From the NCBI RefSeq assembly GCF_040954645.1, contig NC_092804.1, positions 148,809,108 through 148,873,107 on the forward strand: a stretch of 64,000 nucleotides of DNA, read 5' to 3'. Of this stretch, positions 19,864 to 33,897 are shown piece after piece (position 1 is the first letter of the stretch; the number at the start of each line of letters is the position of its first letter). This stretch comes from Diabrotica undecimpunctata (Eukaryota; Arthropoda; Insecta; Coleoptera; Chrysomelidae). The notes under the pieces are model-generated. The model saw only the letters and a list, made by a program, of their open reading frames with translations, did no database searches and was not told the origin of the DNA. The position numbers and the translations under genes are program-made.

Positions 19864-21417
19864 AGGGGGTGTGCAGCCCTAAATCCCCCCAAACTTTTGA
19901 GTACGTTCAAATCAAATGATTTTTATGGCATCATTAGTTTAACACATTATTTTTAAAATTTTTTGCCTGTTATCATTTTTTTTTTCAAAAAACAGTTTTT
20001 ATTAAGTTACGGCCCTTTTCATTAACCTTTAAAAAATTACGCGCAACTAAATAAATGGCTTAATTAAATTAACAAGTACAAAAAATATCTATATCCTCTA
20101 CAAATATGATATTACAGTAAATGTTCAAAATGACCTCCATTTTCTTCAATACACATTCGGTATCGTTTTAATAAGGAAAACCGAATGCTGTGAAAAATCA
20201 TATTTTTCTGACGAAATTGATTTGCAGCTTCAATTATTCTAACCCTTAATTGTTGTTCGTCCTCTATTGTTACAGAATACACTTTCTCTTTCATAAACCC
20301 CCAAAAGCAAAAGTCCATGGGGTTAAGACCTGGACTTCTGGGTGGCCAAGAAATAGGTGCGTCACGACCCCTTCTAATCCACTGACCAGGATACTGCCTG
20401 CAAAGGTATTCCCGGACTTCATTACTATAATGCGGTGGAGCACCATCTTGTAGAAACCACATATTTTGCCTTATTGCAATATTCACTTCTTCCAAATACA
20501 ATTGTAAATCGTTTGACAAGAACTACAAATAATTATGACCATTTAAATTTTTGGGAAGAAATACTGGGCCTATTAGATTGTTATCCACAATTCCAGCTCA
20601 AACATTAACTTTGAAAGTCTTTTGGTGATGAGTCGTTTTTTTGGCGTGAGGATTTTCGTCGGCCCAAATGTGCTCGTTATGATGGTTTATTATTCCATTT
20701 CTACTAAAGGTAGCCTCGTCAAATATTTCTTATAAAATTAACATTTCGAGTGTTTTCCATTAACAACCAATCGCAAAATCCAATCCTTTTATGATAATCT
20801 TCAACCAATAACTCTTGAACCGTTGTTAAGTAATAGGGTTTAAGCAGCTGATCCTTCAAACGCCTCCAAACCCTTACGTGAGGAACATTTAGTTGAGCAG
20901 ATATTACCCTCTTACTTGTTCCAGAGACTTCTTCAATGATTTCTAAAATGTCTTCATCAGTTGCATCCATTATTGGACGACCACTATTGCCAGCAACTTG
21001 CGGTTGGAATGTACCCGTTTCCCGTAAACGACGATCAATGGTCAGAAATAATCGTCTATCGGTTGTATTTCGATTGGGGTATTTTACTACATAACGCTTT
21101 GCGGCTGCTGCACTATTTCCTTGACATTCACCTACGATATTCCCGATAGTTAGATCAAAATTTTTAATATTAATCTTATTCACACAATAAATGATAGCTT
21201 TAAATTATTGACTAGTATTGAATGAACTGTTTGTAATTATTGTATCGTAGAAACGAATTGTAATTTTATGGTCAACTTGGAAAAAACTAGTTTTTCGAAA
21301 AAGTGATAGGAGGCAAAAAAGTATTTAAAATTATGTGTTAAACTAATGATGCCACAAAATTCATTTGATTTGAAATTACTCAAAAGTTTGGGAGGATTTA
21401 GGGCTGCACACCCCCCT
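19864..21417 (-). mobile_element. Mariner-type DNA transposon with TA duplication
   Basis: Ends AGGGGGTGTGCAGCCCTAAA (left) and AGGGGGGTGTGCAGCCC (right, inverted) pair for about 85 bp, including CAAATCAAATGA and ATGGCATCATTAGTTTAACAC-type sequence in both. TA occurs at 19862-19863 and 21418-21419. The transposase fills the interior on the minus strand. Confidence 0.9.
20112..21183 (-). pseudogene. Mariner-like transposase
   Basis: N-terminal part (21183-20719): a helix-turn-helix region with NRNTTDRRLF, RPIMDATDEDI and RVISAQLNVPHVRVWRRL. After a frameshift come FDEATFSRNG and HHNEHIWADENPH (first catalytic D), an in-frame stop in VNV*AG and another before FLSND. The last 135 codons (20519-20112) hold MWFLQDGAPPHY (second D) and SPGLNPMDFCFWGFM (third D). 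By my count 43 residues separate the last two D residues, more than the 34-37 of classic mariners. The function would be cut-and-paste at TA sites. Three lesions make this copy inactive. Confidence 0.85.
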
Positions 21418-21744
21418 TAAAACTTTTCTGTGCTATTAGATTTCGTTGTTTCTTTTGTATGAAAAATGCTTTCAGAACAAGAAAGTAACATGTCCATTTT
21501 TATTACAAAATGTCAAGTGGTTTAGGAGATAATGCAAAAAAACAATTTTTGTTTGGAACTTCAAAGGGCTGTAACTTTTTTTGTGTACACTTTTGTACAA
21601 AGGTAAGTTGGATTTAATCGATTTATTTTTGTCCCCGGAATGCGTGATTTAATTTATGACATACCTTTTTGAAACACCCTGTATAAAATTATTATACTCC
21701 AGTCGTCAGAGACGAAAATGCCACTGAACCTCTAAAAATTATAC

Positions 21745-24498
21745 GAACAAGCTAAATTTTGCCGAGAATATTTATTTTGGGACCCCAAAAGACATGCAAA
21801 AAAGTTTACCACTTTTACCACCGGATTTCTCCCTAAAGCCCCCCTCGTAGGGGGGTAAAAAGGCAAAAAAAAATATTTACCAAGAATCTGTACTCCGGCG
21901 CCGTAGAAAAATATGTTTTAACCCACATACTACTATTCTCCTTTTAATAGGCAATCGATCTATTTCCCTTAAATTGATAACTTACACTTACCGTTGATAG
22001 ATGGCGCCTGTGACGTTTACTGCCAAACATATCGATCAAGATATTTCATCAGTTGCTCGCTTTAAAAGTTTGTTTACGTACCGGCATAGCATTCTTTTGT
22101 TTTGTTTTGTGTACGGCCATTTTTGTTTTGTTCACTTAAAAAGACAGTAGTAATAAGCACTACAAAATGGTTATTTTTTAAGAAGAGTTAATTGCAGAAC
22201 TTGAGACAGATGAGATTCCAACGCCTCCTGATGGTATAATTATTTTTCCTCCAGACAATGCAAATTAATACTCGTTTAATAGATTTCGATTCAGAAGATG
22301 AGAATGTCACAACGATAAACCATTTACCAGGAAGTATGCTGAGAAATTACGTGGAGGTTATTTTCGAGAATCACGATCGGAGTGAAAAAGAGTCGGATTC
22401 TGACGACGACGACGTACCTCTTGCCACACTACGCAAAGAAAAAACAAAATCTTCAATTATTCTCAAAAAACTAGGATCTGCACAATGGCTTATAGGTGAT
22501 TGTACTGTACCAGCATCCTTAAAATGTTTAGTGGATACCAGAAATCGGACCTAAACAAAATGGCACGCCATTACAGCTCTTCAGGTCATTTTTTGACGAC
22601 AACCTATTCAATATGATAACAACATATACAAATACATACGCGGCACAAAAAAACTTGACTAGTGATGTTACAGAAAATAAAATTAGGTGTTTTGTGGGTG
22701 TGCTTATTTTGAGTGGCTACGTGGTGTTACCAAAAGGTATATGTATTGGGAAAATCGTGATGATAGTCAGAATGAAAAAGTTGCTGGATCTCTATCGAGA
22801 CATAGATTTTCCCATATAATGACAATTCTTCATGTGTGTGATAATAATAGTTTGGACAAAACAGGCAAGTTTGCGAAATTACGGCCTTTATATGATGCAT
22901 TGAATAAATTTTTTTTAAATCACGCTCTTTTCGAACAAGAACATAGCCTAGATGAAGCTATGGTACCATATTTGGGAAGGCACCCTACGAAACAATTTAT
23001 TTCGTTGGGGTTATAAGCTTTGGATGGGTACTTTCCGTATAGGTCATATTGTATGGTTTACACCGTATCAAGACAACTCAGTGCAAATACCAGCCTCATA
23101 CAAAAACTTGGGTCTTTGTTCGTTTGTTTTGTCTTATGCAGATGTGCTTCAATCACGCTAGCCAAAAACGAGATTCCACCTTTTTCTTGATAACTTCTTC
23201 CCATCCATGCATCTACGAAATGCATGGTAAAATCAGAGGTATTTTTGGTGCATGTACAATAAGGAATAATAGAACACTAAAATGCCTCTTATTCGCTCTA
23301 AGAGCTATGAAAAAAAAAGGGGAAAGAGGAACATACGTTTGTAGATTAGATAAAAACACAGGCATTGTGGTTTGTCGTTGGCATGATAATAGAGTCGTTA
23401 CACTCGCATCTAACTTTTTTGCAGTCAAACCACATCACCTAGTCAAACGGTTTTCCCATCAGAAGAAGAAGAGACACATTTTTGTTTCTCAACCAAATAT
23501 GATAAAGCAATTAAATTCTTTTATGGGTGGCGTAGACCGCTGTGACCAAAACATTAGCCTTTACCGGATCACTATAAGTGGGGAAAAAATGGTGCTTTCC
23601 GCTAATAGTACATGGAATTGACATGGCTACTCCAAACGCGTGTCAGTTGGACCGAAAAGATGGAGGAAGCCTTGATCAGCTTAAATTTAGAAGGCAAATA
23701 GCTTGCAACCTTCTGGAAACCTACAAAAAAGACACCAAACGCATCCCAACAAGACAGAATCTCAACACGGTCTTACATTCAAGATATGATGGTATGAACC
23801 ATTTAATTGTTTATCAAGAAAAACAATCTCATTGCGGACAAGAAAAAGATTCATTTTTTGTACGAAAAATGCAAAATACTATTACACCCTAAACAATGTT
23901 TTAAGGATTTTCATACTTTGTAATTATTTTTGTATTAATAAAGTTTTACTTTCTAGTATATACTGCTTCTTACTGCTGTTCTTTTAAAAGAACATGACAT
24001 ATTTTGACAGCTAATGCAAAAGTTATTATTTTAGTATTTTTTGTCGTTAAATAAGATGCATTTCCTTTAAGTATAGATAAAATTTAAAAAAATAGTTTCA
24101 GTAATATGTGGGTAAAATAAAAAATGTGGCTGCGATAATTTTAAACATAGATATTTATTAGCACTTTTTGTGTAAAATGAACCGTTCTCTCATAAACAAC
24201 ACTTAAAAGACAGTCGATTTTGAATGTCAGTTACGAGCGCGAAATCAATGTTCAATAAAATTTGTAGCAGCTCAACGGTAAAAATTCAATATCTTTTCTT
24301 TTGATTTAAGTGTCCTATCGACAAAAATCATCAACCTATTTTCTACAGCAAACAGGTTTTTGGTAAATCGATTTTTTTGGGTTTTTACCCCTTTACGAGG
24401 GAGGTTTTAGGGGGAAGCCTGGTAGTAAAAGTGATATACTATTTTGCATCTTTTTTGGAGTCTCAAAATTAATATACTTGGCAAAATTTAGCTTGTTC
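21745..24498 (+). mobile_element. piggyBac-like DNA transposon with about 150-bp inverted ends
   Basis: GAACAAGCTAAATTTTGCC at 21745 returns inverted, ending at 24498. Pairing continues inward through CTCCCTCGTA-like and GGGGTAAAAA-like sequence to about 21890 and 24360. I could not find clear TTAA flanks, so the outer limits are uncertain. The interior holds a piggyBac transposase reading plus. Confidence 0.78.
22164..23892 (+). pseudogene. piggyBac-like transposase (PGBD2/3-like)
   Basis: Starts MVIF, then a stop, then EELIAELETDEIPTPPDG and IIIFPPDNAN, as in PGBD2/3-like relatives. An acidic region follows (DFDSEDENVTTINHLPGS). The core is spread over three frames: EHSLDEAMVPYLGRHPTKQF (first D), TFFL then a damaged DNFF block, NRTLKCLLFALRAMKKK, IVVCRWHDNRVVTLASNFF, and NSFMGGVDRCDQNISLYRI (third D). 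After a frameshift at about 23575 come HGIDMATPNACQL and LDQLKFRRQIACNLL. At least four frameshifts and two stops are visible. Confidence 0.85.
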
Positions 24499-25559
24499 AG
24501 CATTTTTGACTTTTATTAAATTTTGACAATCGAATCCTAACGAATCGAATCATTTAGTGACAGATATTCTTTTAATGTATTACTTCTCATTTAATGTCTA
24601 TATTATTAGTCCATACTCTGTTATTTTTTATGCAGTTTTTAGTTTAAACCTGCTTAGAGTAAATACATGGTGACCAGAAACGAATTGATCGAGAGTAGTG
24701 AATCGATGTCAAGAACTGCTATTCTATGACGCTACCCGTGACGACAAAATTTTGTGGTTCTAGTTTCGTGACGTTCCTCTAAGCACTTTACTGTAGAGAA
24801 AAAAAGTAATAAATCTCCAGTATAGATGCTTGGCTTCAAAAATACAATATAGCACACAAAACACGCAGAATTTTATATTCCGATGGTAAAACCACCACCC
24901 TCAGTGTTTTGTTGGAAAAAGAAGTTTATTGCTCACAAAATCGAAGCCAAGTAAGTCAACCATCAATGTTAAAATTATAACCCACTAAATACTTGTTGTT
25001 TATACATTTTTCTGTAATGTTTTGACACAATCTTTTTTGAAAACATTTCCGGAGTGAAAATCAAAACGTCGACGTTATTTAAATATGTAATTAATTTTAA
25101 TTACAACCAGTTGTGGCTTAAACCCATATCGATGAATATTACCATTTATTTCCTCAGTTAAATAAGTATTTTTTTAATATACAAGGATGGAATATAGTGC
25201 ATTTAAATATATTTTAAATATTATACAACCTCATAGAACGAAATACAATAATTTCATTAAGCAGTCTAATAAACTTTACTACTACGTCCACAAGAATCGC
25301 CGAGTTTTAGATTTAACAAGAGGTGCGTCAAGATTCAAGTCCATGCATGCAGCGCTGCTTGACGCCTCTAATTTTTTTTATGGGAAGGAGGTGGTATATT
25401 TTCTAAAGATCGTACAGGTCGTGCAGACACTCTCTCCAAATCGGTGCATCACGTGAATAGCCCATCTTGTCTTGCTCTCTCTCTTCCTCTTTCTTGCCCT
25501 CGCTTTCTCTTTTTCTCTCTCTCTCTTTCTCTCTCTTTTACTCTATCTCTTATTTTTGC
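24499..25559. other. No gene recognised
   Basis: An 89-codon frame at 25187-25456 has no recognised domain. A CT-rich tract (CTCTCTCTTCC and similar) lies at 25471-25545. Otherwise AT-rich. Confidence 0.4.
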
Positions 25560-27065
25560 TGCAAATTATTCTCTAATATTTCCTACCTTCTGACAATTCG
25601 ACATACTGCCTACAGTATCACCTTGTATTCAGTATTTCCCCTTAATGCAACCAGCACTATGGTATTTGCACTTACCGTAGCTACCTTCCTTTGTAATTTG
25701 TTACTGTCCTCATTGAAAACTTCAAAGTCAAATACACAGTGCTCGGTCATATCATTCCCTTCACAGTCTGTGCAATTTCCATCCGCAACCTTTCCTATCC
25801 TTTCTAGGTAGACCCTAAAGAAGCCGGTCCCTGTTAAGAACTGAGTGAAAAAGTAGTTAGTATCCATATCACCGCATTTTATCCAGTCTGCGATATTTGA
25901 AATTATTACCCTCGTCCCGGCTGCCTTATGCTCCTTTGTCCATTCTTCCTGCCACTACGTTATGCTGCTGTATCTGTATCTGTAGAGTAGGGAGGGCGAG
26001 TTAAATTTCACAGCACTTAGGCCACAATTGACCCATTGTGCATCCTCCCAGGGAGCTGTCACCCTTAGCTCATTGTCCATCCTGACATTTCTAGGAAGGA
26101 GGACAAGTCACCAGGAGACATCTCTCTTATGTGGGCAGGTGTGGGCCAGGACTCGCCGAACGCGTACTCTTGTATTAACGATAACTCCAGGCATTCACAT
26201 AGGACATGCTCTACAGTTTCGTCTTCTTGTTCACTTGGTTTCAGCTTGGTTTCATAGAAAAAATTAGTAAGGTTTTGGAATTGATCTGGCGAGCTGAGAA
26301 TATTTTGTAGATTTCGACTCAAGAGATTCTTTTTTCTCCTTTGTCCATTCTTCCTGCCACTACGTTATGCTGCTATTCATAGCTATTATTTTCTCCCGCT
26401 TATCCTTCCTGTAGGTTTGAGCTCTTTCCTCAACCATTTGGTGGATGGGTGATACGCCCCCGAAAAGTTCGCCTCGTATCCAGGACTACTCCTAAGTGCT
26501 TCACTTTTTTGGCAGGTAAAATTCATCCTCCCTCCAGGACAAAAACTATATTTATGGTCTCTGGCCCTTGAACCGTTGGGAATCAAAGCTTTACTTATTT
26601 TGGTTGCCCTCATGGGGTCTCTGCTTTCCATACACGTCAATACTTTTGAGAACTCGGTTCCTTCTATGCATGATTGAGTAGTTTTCGTTGTGATCCACGA
26701 GCACCATTATGTCATCCACAGATGCCATTGCCTGTACACCAATGCCCAGGTCTGTCTTCAAAATCTTGTTATACAGAACATTCCAAACTAAAACACCCGG
26801 GGGTCTGCGGCCCTCTTGTCGCATTCCTCATAGAGTTACCCCTCGCAATGTTAATTCATCTATCCCTAAAGTAGTTCCTGACGAAGCAGTGACGAAGTCG
26901 CCCAGTAGCCTGACGATAATTTCCCAGGTAGCACTATTAAAATTATTTCTTATATCGGGGAAGAAAGTCACCATTTATCTGTTCCAACATATAGATATTT
27001 TATTATTGATCCTGCTTATTGCGTCTACCACAGATGTTCCTTTCCTTAACCCACACTGAATGGAT
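25560..27065 (-). pseudogene. R1-like LINE with RNase H-side tail, rearranged
   Basis: From 27065 down: CGLRKGTSVVDAI (fingers), NNFNSATWEII, PPGVLVWNVLYNKILKTDLG, then MASVDDIMVLVD where F/YADD is expected, KHLGVVLDTRR, and after an interruption ISNIADWIKCGDMDTN and FLTGTGFFRVYLERIG with a Cys/His cluster (CTDCEGNDMTEHCVF). The order matches R1/Jockey-group ORF2 from reverse transcriptase to the C-terminal zinc-binding region. The active-site change to SVDD, stops, and an embedded piece of another LINE at about 26065-26322 show it is dead. Confidence 0.75.
26065..26322 (-). pseudogene. Chimeric LINE tail inside the R1-like remnant
   Basis: The first 30 residues (SRNLQNILSSPDQFQNLTNF) are almost identical to the tail of the separate LINE at 28039-28242. 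The next 55 (DETVEHVLCECLELSL, EMSPGDLSSFLEMSGW) are the C-terminus of a different RNase H-type LINE. The two are fused in one frame. Confidence 0.65.
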
Positions 27066-27860
27066 ATGCCTCGCTATATACGAATCAACTTAAACTCATG
27101 GCTGATTTAATGAAGCGCAGCTAGACTCGGCTCGCTTCTCCACTATGTTTTTACCCTGAGGAAGATCCCATTTTTGAGAGCTTATGAATGGACAGAATAA
27201 ATAACAAAACAATATGAACGATCATTTATTATAATTTATTTATTGATCTTTATATTATTACAACATACTCTAAAATGCAATTAAAAGTGAAAACATCTTC
27301 GTATTTAAATAAACACGAAACACATTAAAAAATTAATTGCTTTCTGAAAATGTTTAAGCAACTAAAACACCGCAAAAAGTATTATAAAACATACGTTAGA
27401 CATAAACCAAAAACCCTAAACGGTTCTTAATGGATTCCCATAGAAAGAGGAGCATGTTTTTAGGGTGTTGTTTCGCAGTTTTTACAATTAGGAATTTCGT
27501 GTCACGTTAAATTGAAGCTGGTGTAAAATGGTATATAATTAGCCAGCTTTTCTTTCTTTTTAAGTGGATGAAAAGGGTCCGATTTTTTTTACCAATATAT
27601 TTTTCGCTGTTATTTTGACCTCTTTTAGGAATTTAACCTTTTTTTGTAATTTAAATAAATGTGTAAAAGATTCAAATGATTTTGAGGCAAATGAGACTTG
27701 ATAAGTAAAGTAATAACGTTTTACAACGTTAGAATAAAAACCAAACATAAAAATGAACGGAAAATATTGATTCCAATATTTAATGGTTGCATTCGTATAG
27801 GTAAGATTTTCTAGGAAAAAAATATCACATTTTAAGTCAAAATAGAAAATAATATTAACG
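27066..27860. other. No gene recognised
   Basis: AT-rich, with no coding frame supported. It ends where the poly-A tail of the minus-strand LINE starts (plus-strand T-run at 27861). Confidence 0.45.
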
Positions 27861-29290
27861 TTTTTTTTTATTTAGCTTTACGTGTCTCGACAGCGTATGT
27901 CACTGACATAGGTACAATTTTATTACATTACATTACAAGAATATACAGTATCATTACAATCGATAAAGAAATACATTAAGTACATTAAATATTTGTACAA
28001 TATTATTAATTATCAAATTCTAAACTAGGTTTCTTTTTCTAAATTTCCTGGTAAAGCTTGGCTTCATAGAGAAAATTAGTAAGGTTTTGGAATTGATCTG
28101 GCGAGCTGAGAATATTTTGTAGGTTTCGACTTAAGAGATTCTTTTTTCTTTCGTTGTTAAAGTGGGGACAGTCTACGAGAATAAGTTTAACAGATAGAAT
28201 ATTACCACAGTGTGTACATGTAGGTGAATCTTGAAAAGTCATTAAATGTTTATGAGTTAGTCTTGTATGGCCGATTCTAAGTTGGCGAATTAAGATTTTG
28301 TTTTTCGGGTCATGGAAGGAAACTCAAGCTTTTTAACGCTGGGATGGATATCACGAAGCTTGGAATTACTGTAAATCTGTATGTAGTTGTGTGTTTTCAG
28401 TCTCCATATTAGAAGACGAGAAGAGGTTGGCTAGTTCGTTACCAGGAATTCCTACATGAGACGGAATCCAGATCATGGTTATGGATACTCCCATTCAGAT
28501 TAAACTATCAAGAGAGTTTTGAATAGCTTAAACCAAAGGATGTACCTTGTACATACTTTCGAGAGAATAGATAAATGCTAAAGAGTCTTTACATATTGCT
28601 ACTTTTTTATATTCTGGAGATAGGAAGTTTGTAGCTTGGAGAATAGGGAATAATTTAGCAGTATGTATGCAGCAGAAGAGTGAAAGATCACAAGATATGA
28701 TTAAATCTGTGTTTGAAGTTATAGCACATTTAACAGCTATAGGACTGTTAGAAGCATCTGTGTATAAAATTTGGTCAAATCTATTGTTGGCACTTAATTC
28801 TTTAAAGGTTTGCCTTACAAATTGTAGATTTGTCTGATGCTTATCATAATAAGTTAACGAGAGATTAAAATCTGTTATCAATTTATTCCAGGGAGGTTGG
28901 GAGGTTTAGGTATTAATATTGGAGTAGGAGCTGAAAGATCGATATTATTCAGATATGGTGAAAGATACTGTGGCATAGATTGAAGTTTAATAGGAGAAGG
29001 AGAATTTAAAAGGTCACTACTTAATAATTTATAAGCTGGGTTTTCGGTATTAGCTGAGATTCGAGACGAATATTTTAAAAGGAGTTACCGGCGACGTAGC
29101 CAGAGGGGAAGTTCATTAGCTTCTCTGTATAAACTCTCTGCAGGTCTCGACCTGAAGACTCCAAAGCAGATTTGAAGTGCAGTGTTGTGTACAGAATTAG
29201 GAAGTTTTAAGTCTGATAGATAGGGCTAGCGATAGAACGATTAAGACATCTATAAATCTGAAGCAAGAAGTCTTCGTCTGCACCCAATGA
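27861..29290 (-). pseudogene. RNase H-type LINE (Jockey/I group), 3' half
   Basis: Read on minus: post-RT text LPNSVHNTALQI and RPAESLYREANELPLWLRRR (about 29220-29080), then RNase H at 28881-28528 with ILYTDASNSPIA (first catalytic D), IHTAKLFPILQA and CKDSLAFIYSLE. The usual glutamate of the second motif (TAELxAI) is lysine here. Next come IWIPSHVGIPGNELAN, then RIGHTRLTHKHLM and the zinc-like CTHCGNILSVKLILVDCPHF, and a tail ending SRNLQNILSSPDQF. The 3' UTR ends with a poly-A run at 27861-27872. RNase H removes template RNA during reverse transcription in this group. Confidence 0.82.
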
Positions 29291-29672
29291 CGATTAGACA
29301 GAGTTTTGAATATATTAAGATTTGTCATGTATCAAGCTCGGATTATAGGCAAAATGCCTTTTTTGCCTATTATAATTATTTTTTTGCACTTTTTGCCTTT
29401 TTTTCGTAAATTCCGCCTATTTGTGCCTTTTTTAAAATTTCATGGTACTACCCATGATATTATTCTATTACTAAACCATTCTATAATAAAATTTTGGGTC
29501 AATAATAAAATATCTATGGTTTGTTTATATAACAGATTTCTAGGAAAATGTACCTGATCGAGACTTAAGGGTTAACTATTGGGAAATCCCTAAGCTTTAT
29601 TAGTTTATTATCAGTTGTACAGTCGGTTACTGTATTTTTTATATTTATATTTATTTTATATTTAGTCACAAA
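29291..29672. other. No gene recognised
   Basis: Short T-rich stretch between the LINE remnant and the hAT fragment, with repeated TTTTTGCCT words at 29348-29412. Confidence 0.4.
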
Positions 29673-30785
29673 TTGCTATATCCTAGTTTAGTTTTGTTGC
29701 GTATACCAAAAAGCAAAGAACACGTTTTAAAACGTTTTAGACATTTGTGTGAAAAGATGACATCTAAATTAAGGCTATGGATCGCACCTTATTCGGAACT
29801 TTCTCTAGAAGGAGATGGAGCATTTTGTAAACCATGCGGCAAATCGGTAAGTTTTTTTTTCTCTTTTTTTCTCGTCCCACAACATAACTAAATTCTAAAG
29901 CGGTTTTAGAATATTAATTTTTTTTTTAATTCTCAGATTTCAAGTAGAAAAAAGTACTTTATTGACCAGCATTGTGGAACCCCACTTCATAAACGTAATT
30001 TGGAAAAATTAAATTCCTCTAAGTTAGCCCAAATATCACTGCGGGATAGTTTAAGCAGTTCAAAAAAAGGAGGAAGACGCATTTAAATTTGATTTATACC
30101 AGATGATGATTGTATCCAACATTCCTCTATATAAAGTTAATAACCCTAGTTTTAAATGCTTTTTCTAAAATATCTTAATAAATCCTTACCGGACGAGAGT
30201 ACATTGAGAAAACATACTGTGGAAAAATGTTATGTGGAATGTATTTCAAAAACTAAGCGGGAGTTAGAGGGCAATTTTTTGTATATTATCGTGGATGAAA
30301 CGACAGATGTATGCGGCAGGTATATAGCTAATTTAATGATTGGAATTTTGAACGAAAACTTTGCGAGGAAACCTTATTTAGTTGTCGTTAAAGAATTGGA
30401 AAAAACAAACAATTTAACAATAAGTCGATTTATACAAGATAGTTTAACAAACTTTTTTTTACCCAACGCTATACCAGTGAATAAAATAGTTTTAATGATT
30501 TCAGATGCTGCGGCATATATGTTAAAAGCTGCTGTTAATTTAAAGAATTTTTATCCTAATTTAATTCATTGCACTTGTGTAGCCCACGGGGTAAATAGAA
30601 TTGCTGAAGAAATAAGAAATCTGTTTCCGTTGGTAAATAATTTTATAAATTTTATGAAAAAAGTGTTTGCAAAGGCTCCGTTGAGGGTGCAAATATATAA
30701 AGAAAGACTTCCCAGTGTCCCTTTGCCACCTAAACCAGTAATTACTAAGTGGGAACCTGGTTCGAAGCAGTTTTTTTTATTTTGA
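29673..30785 (+). pseudogene. hAT transposase fragment (CGGBP1-associated type)
   Basis: Exon-like 29673-29847 encodes PKSKEHVLKRFRHL, LRLWIAPYSE and FCKPCGK, a BED-type finger start. A GT donor (GGTAAGTTTT) and a CTCAG acceptor (29937) frame an intron of about 90 bp. The finger then continues ISSRKKYFIDQHCGTPLHK. After several stops, 30156-30785 is an open 209-codon frame with PDESTLRKHTVE, YIIVDETTDVCGRYIANLMI, VLMISDAAAYMLKAA, HCTCVAHGVNRIAEEI and PPKPVITKWEPG. DETTD and SDAA hold two likely catalytic D residues. The dimerisation domain with the catalytic E is gone. Confidence 0.8.
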
Positions 30786-31340
30786 ACACTGCAATGAAAT
30801 AGAATTAGTATAATAGAATTGTTTGAATAAATATTTATTAAGGCTGCAGTCAAAAGGTTAGTCGAGATGTTAGAGAAACACTCTTTTGACTTTTTATCAA
30901 GCTTTCGGAATTGTTTTATTCCTTTTTCAAGACACTGTAATATAGATAAAAAATGTGCAAATATTTACAAAATATTACAATTCGTCAGTGCAACTTACTA
31001 GTCGTTGAGATTATTTACAATAAATTTTTACACTCAACATTATCAACACAAATATAAAATATAATAATGGACAATACATTCTAAAAATTTTGGTAAGGAT
31101 AGTAATTAAAACTTAGTTTATTTCATGACATCTTTTGATGGTGTGTTTTAACTCTGATACATAGAGAACAAGAGAACAGAAAAAAAAACAATATGACTAA
31201 AACGTAATTAGGTGTTCTTAATGTTGTATTCATTTTCAAGTATTTTCACATTGGGTAGTTTTAATTTTTAATTATTAAACCTGTCTTAATGGTATGCAAC
31301 CAGTTATGCATACAAGAACATATTTACCTCTACATATTCT
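30786..31340. other. No gene recognised
   Basis: AT-rich spacer without similarity that I can name. Confidence 0.45.

Positions 31341-31390
<50 letters not shown>
31341..31390 (+). repeat. (TA)n microsatellite
   Basis: About 50 bases of TA dinucleotides, with one interruption near 31348. It directly precedes the RTE-like LINE. Confidence 0.9.
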
Positions 31391-31393
<3 letters not shown>

Positions 31394-32138
31394 TATACAA
31401 AGATCATCAACAACAGATTAACACAGGTTAACAAACGCATCAGATGTTGCACAGCCGAGACAACAAGCTGTCTTCAGAAGTGGATTCAGTACCATAGATC
31501 ATATTCATACACTTCGAGAACTAATAAGTAGAGATAAAGAATATGATATACCGTTAGCATTAACCTTCATATATTTCGAGAAGGCTTTTGATTATATATC
31601 TCCCAAGGCAGTATTAGAAGCTTTGACCAACCAAGGTTTTCACAAACCGTACATGGAAACTTTAGCAAATATATACAGCAAAGCAAGAGCTAAGGTAAAA
31701 ATTTATAAAAACACTCCAGAATTTCCCACTACCAGAGACATCCGATAAGGGGACGCAATATCACCAAAACTCTTCACTGCAACTCTAGAAAATATATTCA
31801 GCAAAATGAACTGGCAGAACAAAGGAATATCCATTGATAGAGAATACCTCAGCCATCTAAGATTTGCAGACGACATCGTTCTGATTGCTAATAATCCTGC
31901 GAAACTACAAGAACTTATAAGCGACCTAAATGCAGCTAGCCATGAAGTTGGTCTAAAAATAAACTTGACAAAAATAAAAACCATGTACAAGGAACTAGTG
32001 GATGTCCAAGATGTAATAATAAACAACACTGCACTTAAGACAGTAGACGAGTATGTATACCTGAGACAATTAATACATAAATCTGGTTCTTTACTTCCAG
32101 AAATCAACAGAAGAATGAAACTAGCAGAAATGCAGTTA

Positions 32139-33470
<1,332 letters not shown>

Positions 33471-33897
33471 TATATTCAAATCGAAGATGCCAATCCACCT
33501 GAAGAAAAAATCATTCGATCAGTGTATACTACCAATCATAACATACGGCTGCAAAACTTGGACACTAAAGAAAGAGATAATATCGAAACTCAAAGCCACT
33601 CAAAGGTCAATGGATCAATGCATGCTAGGTATAACAAACATTTTTACCTTTCGGATAAGAACATCGTATATCTTTAACAAAAACTGTAACTTACATATTT
33701 CAAAAAGCTATTCATTAATCAAAAATAGTGGGCCTTATTCTATAAGAGGGATTGAACATTTATATAATTACTTGCTTACTTACACTGAAGAAATTTCACG
33801 TACATATAAAAAGGTAAATAAAAAAAATGGTGAAATCTTTTATGATTTCTGAAGAACACCTTAAAAGCTAGTTACAATGTTATTCTTTGTGGAGGTC

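Noticed and set aside
25187..25456. Host gene of 89 residues
   Set aside because: No domain, no splice context, AT-driven composition.
31341..31390. CRISPR-like or satellite array
   Set aside because: A simple TA dinucleotide run; no spacers.
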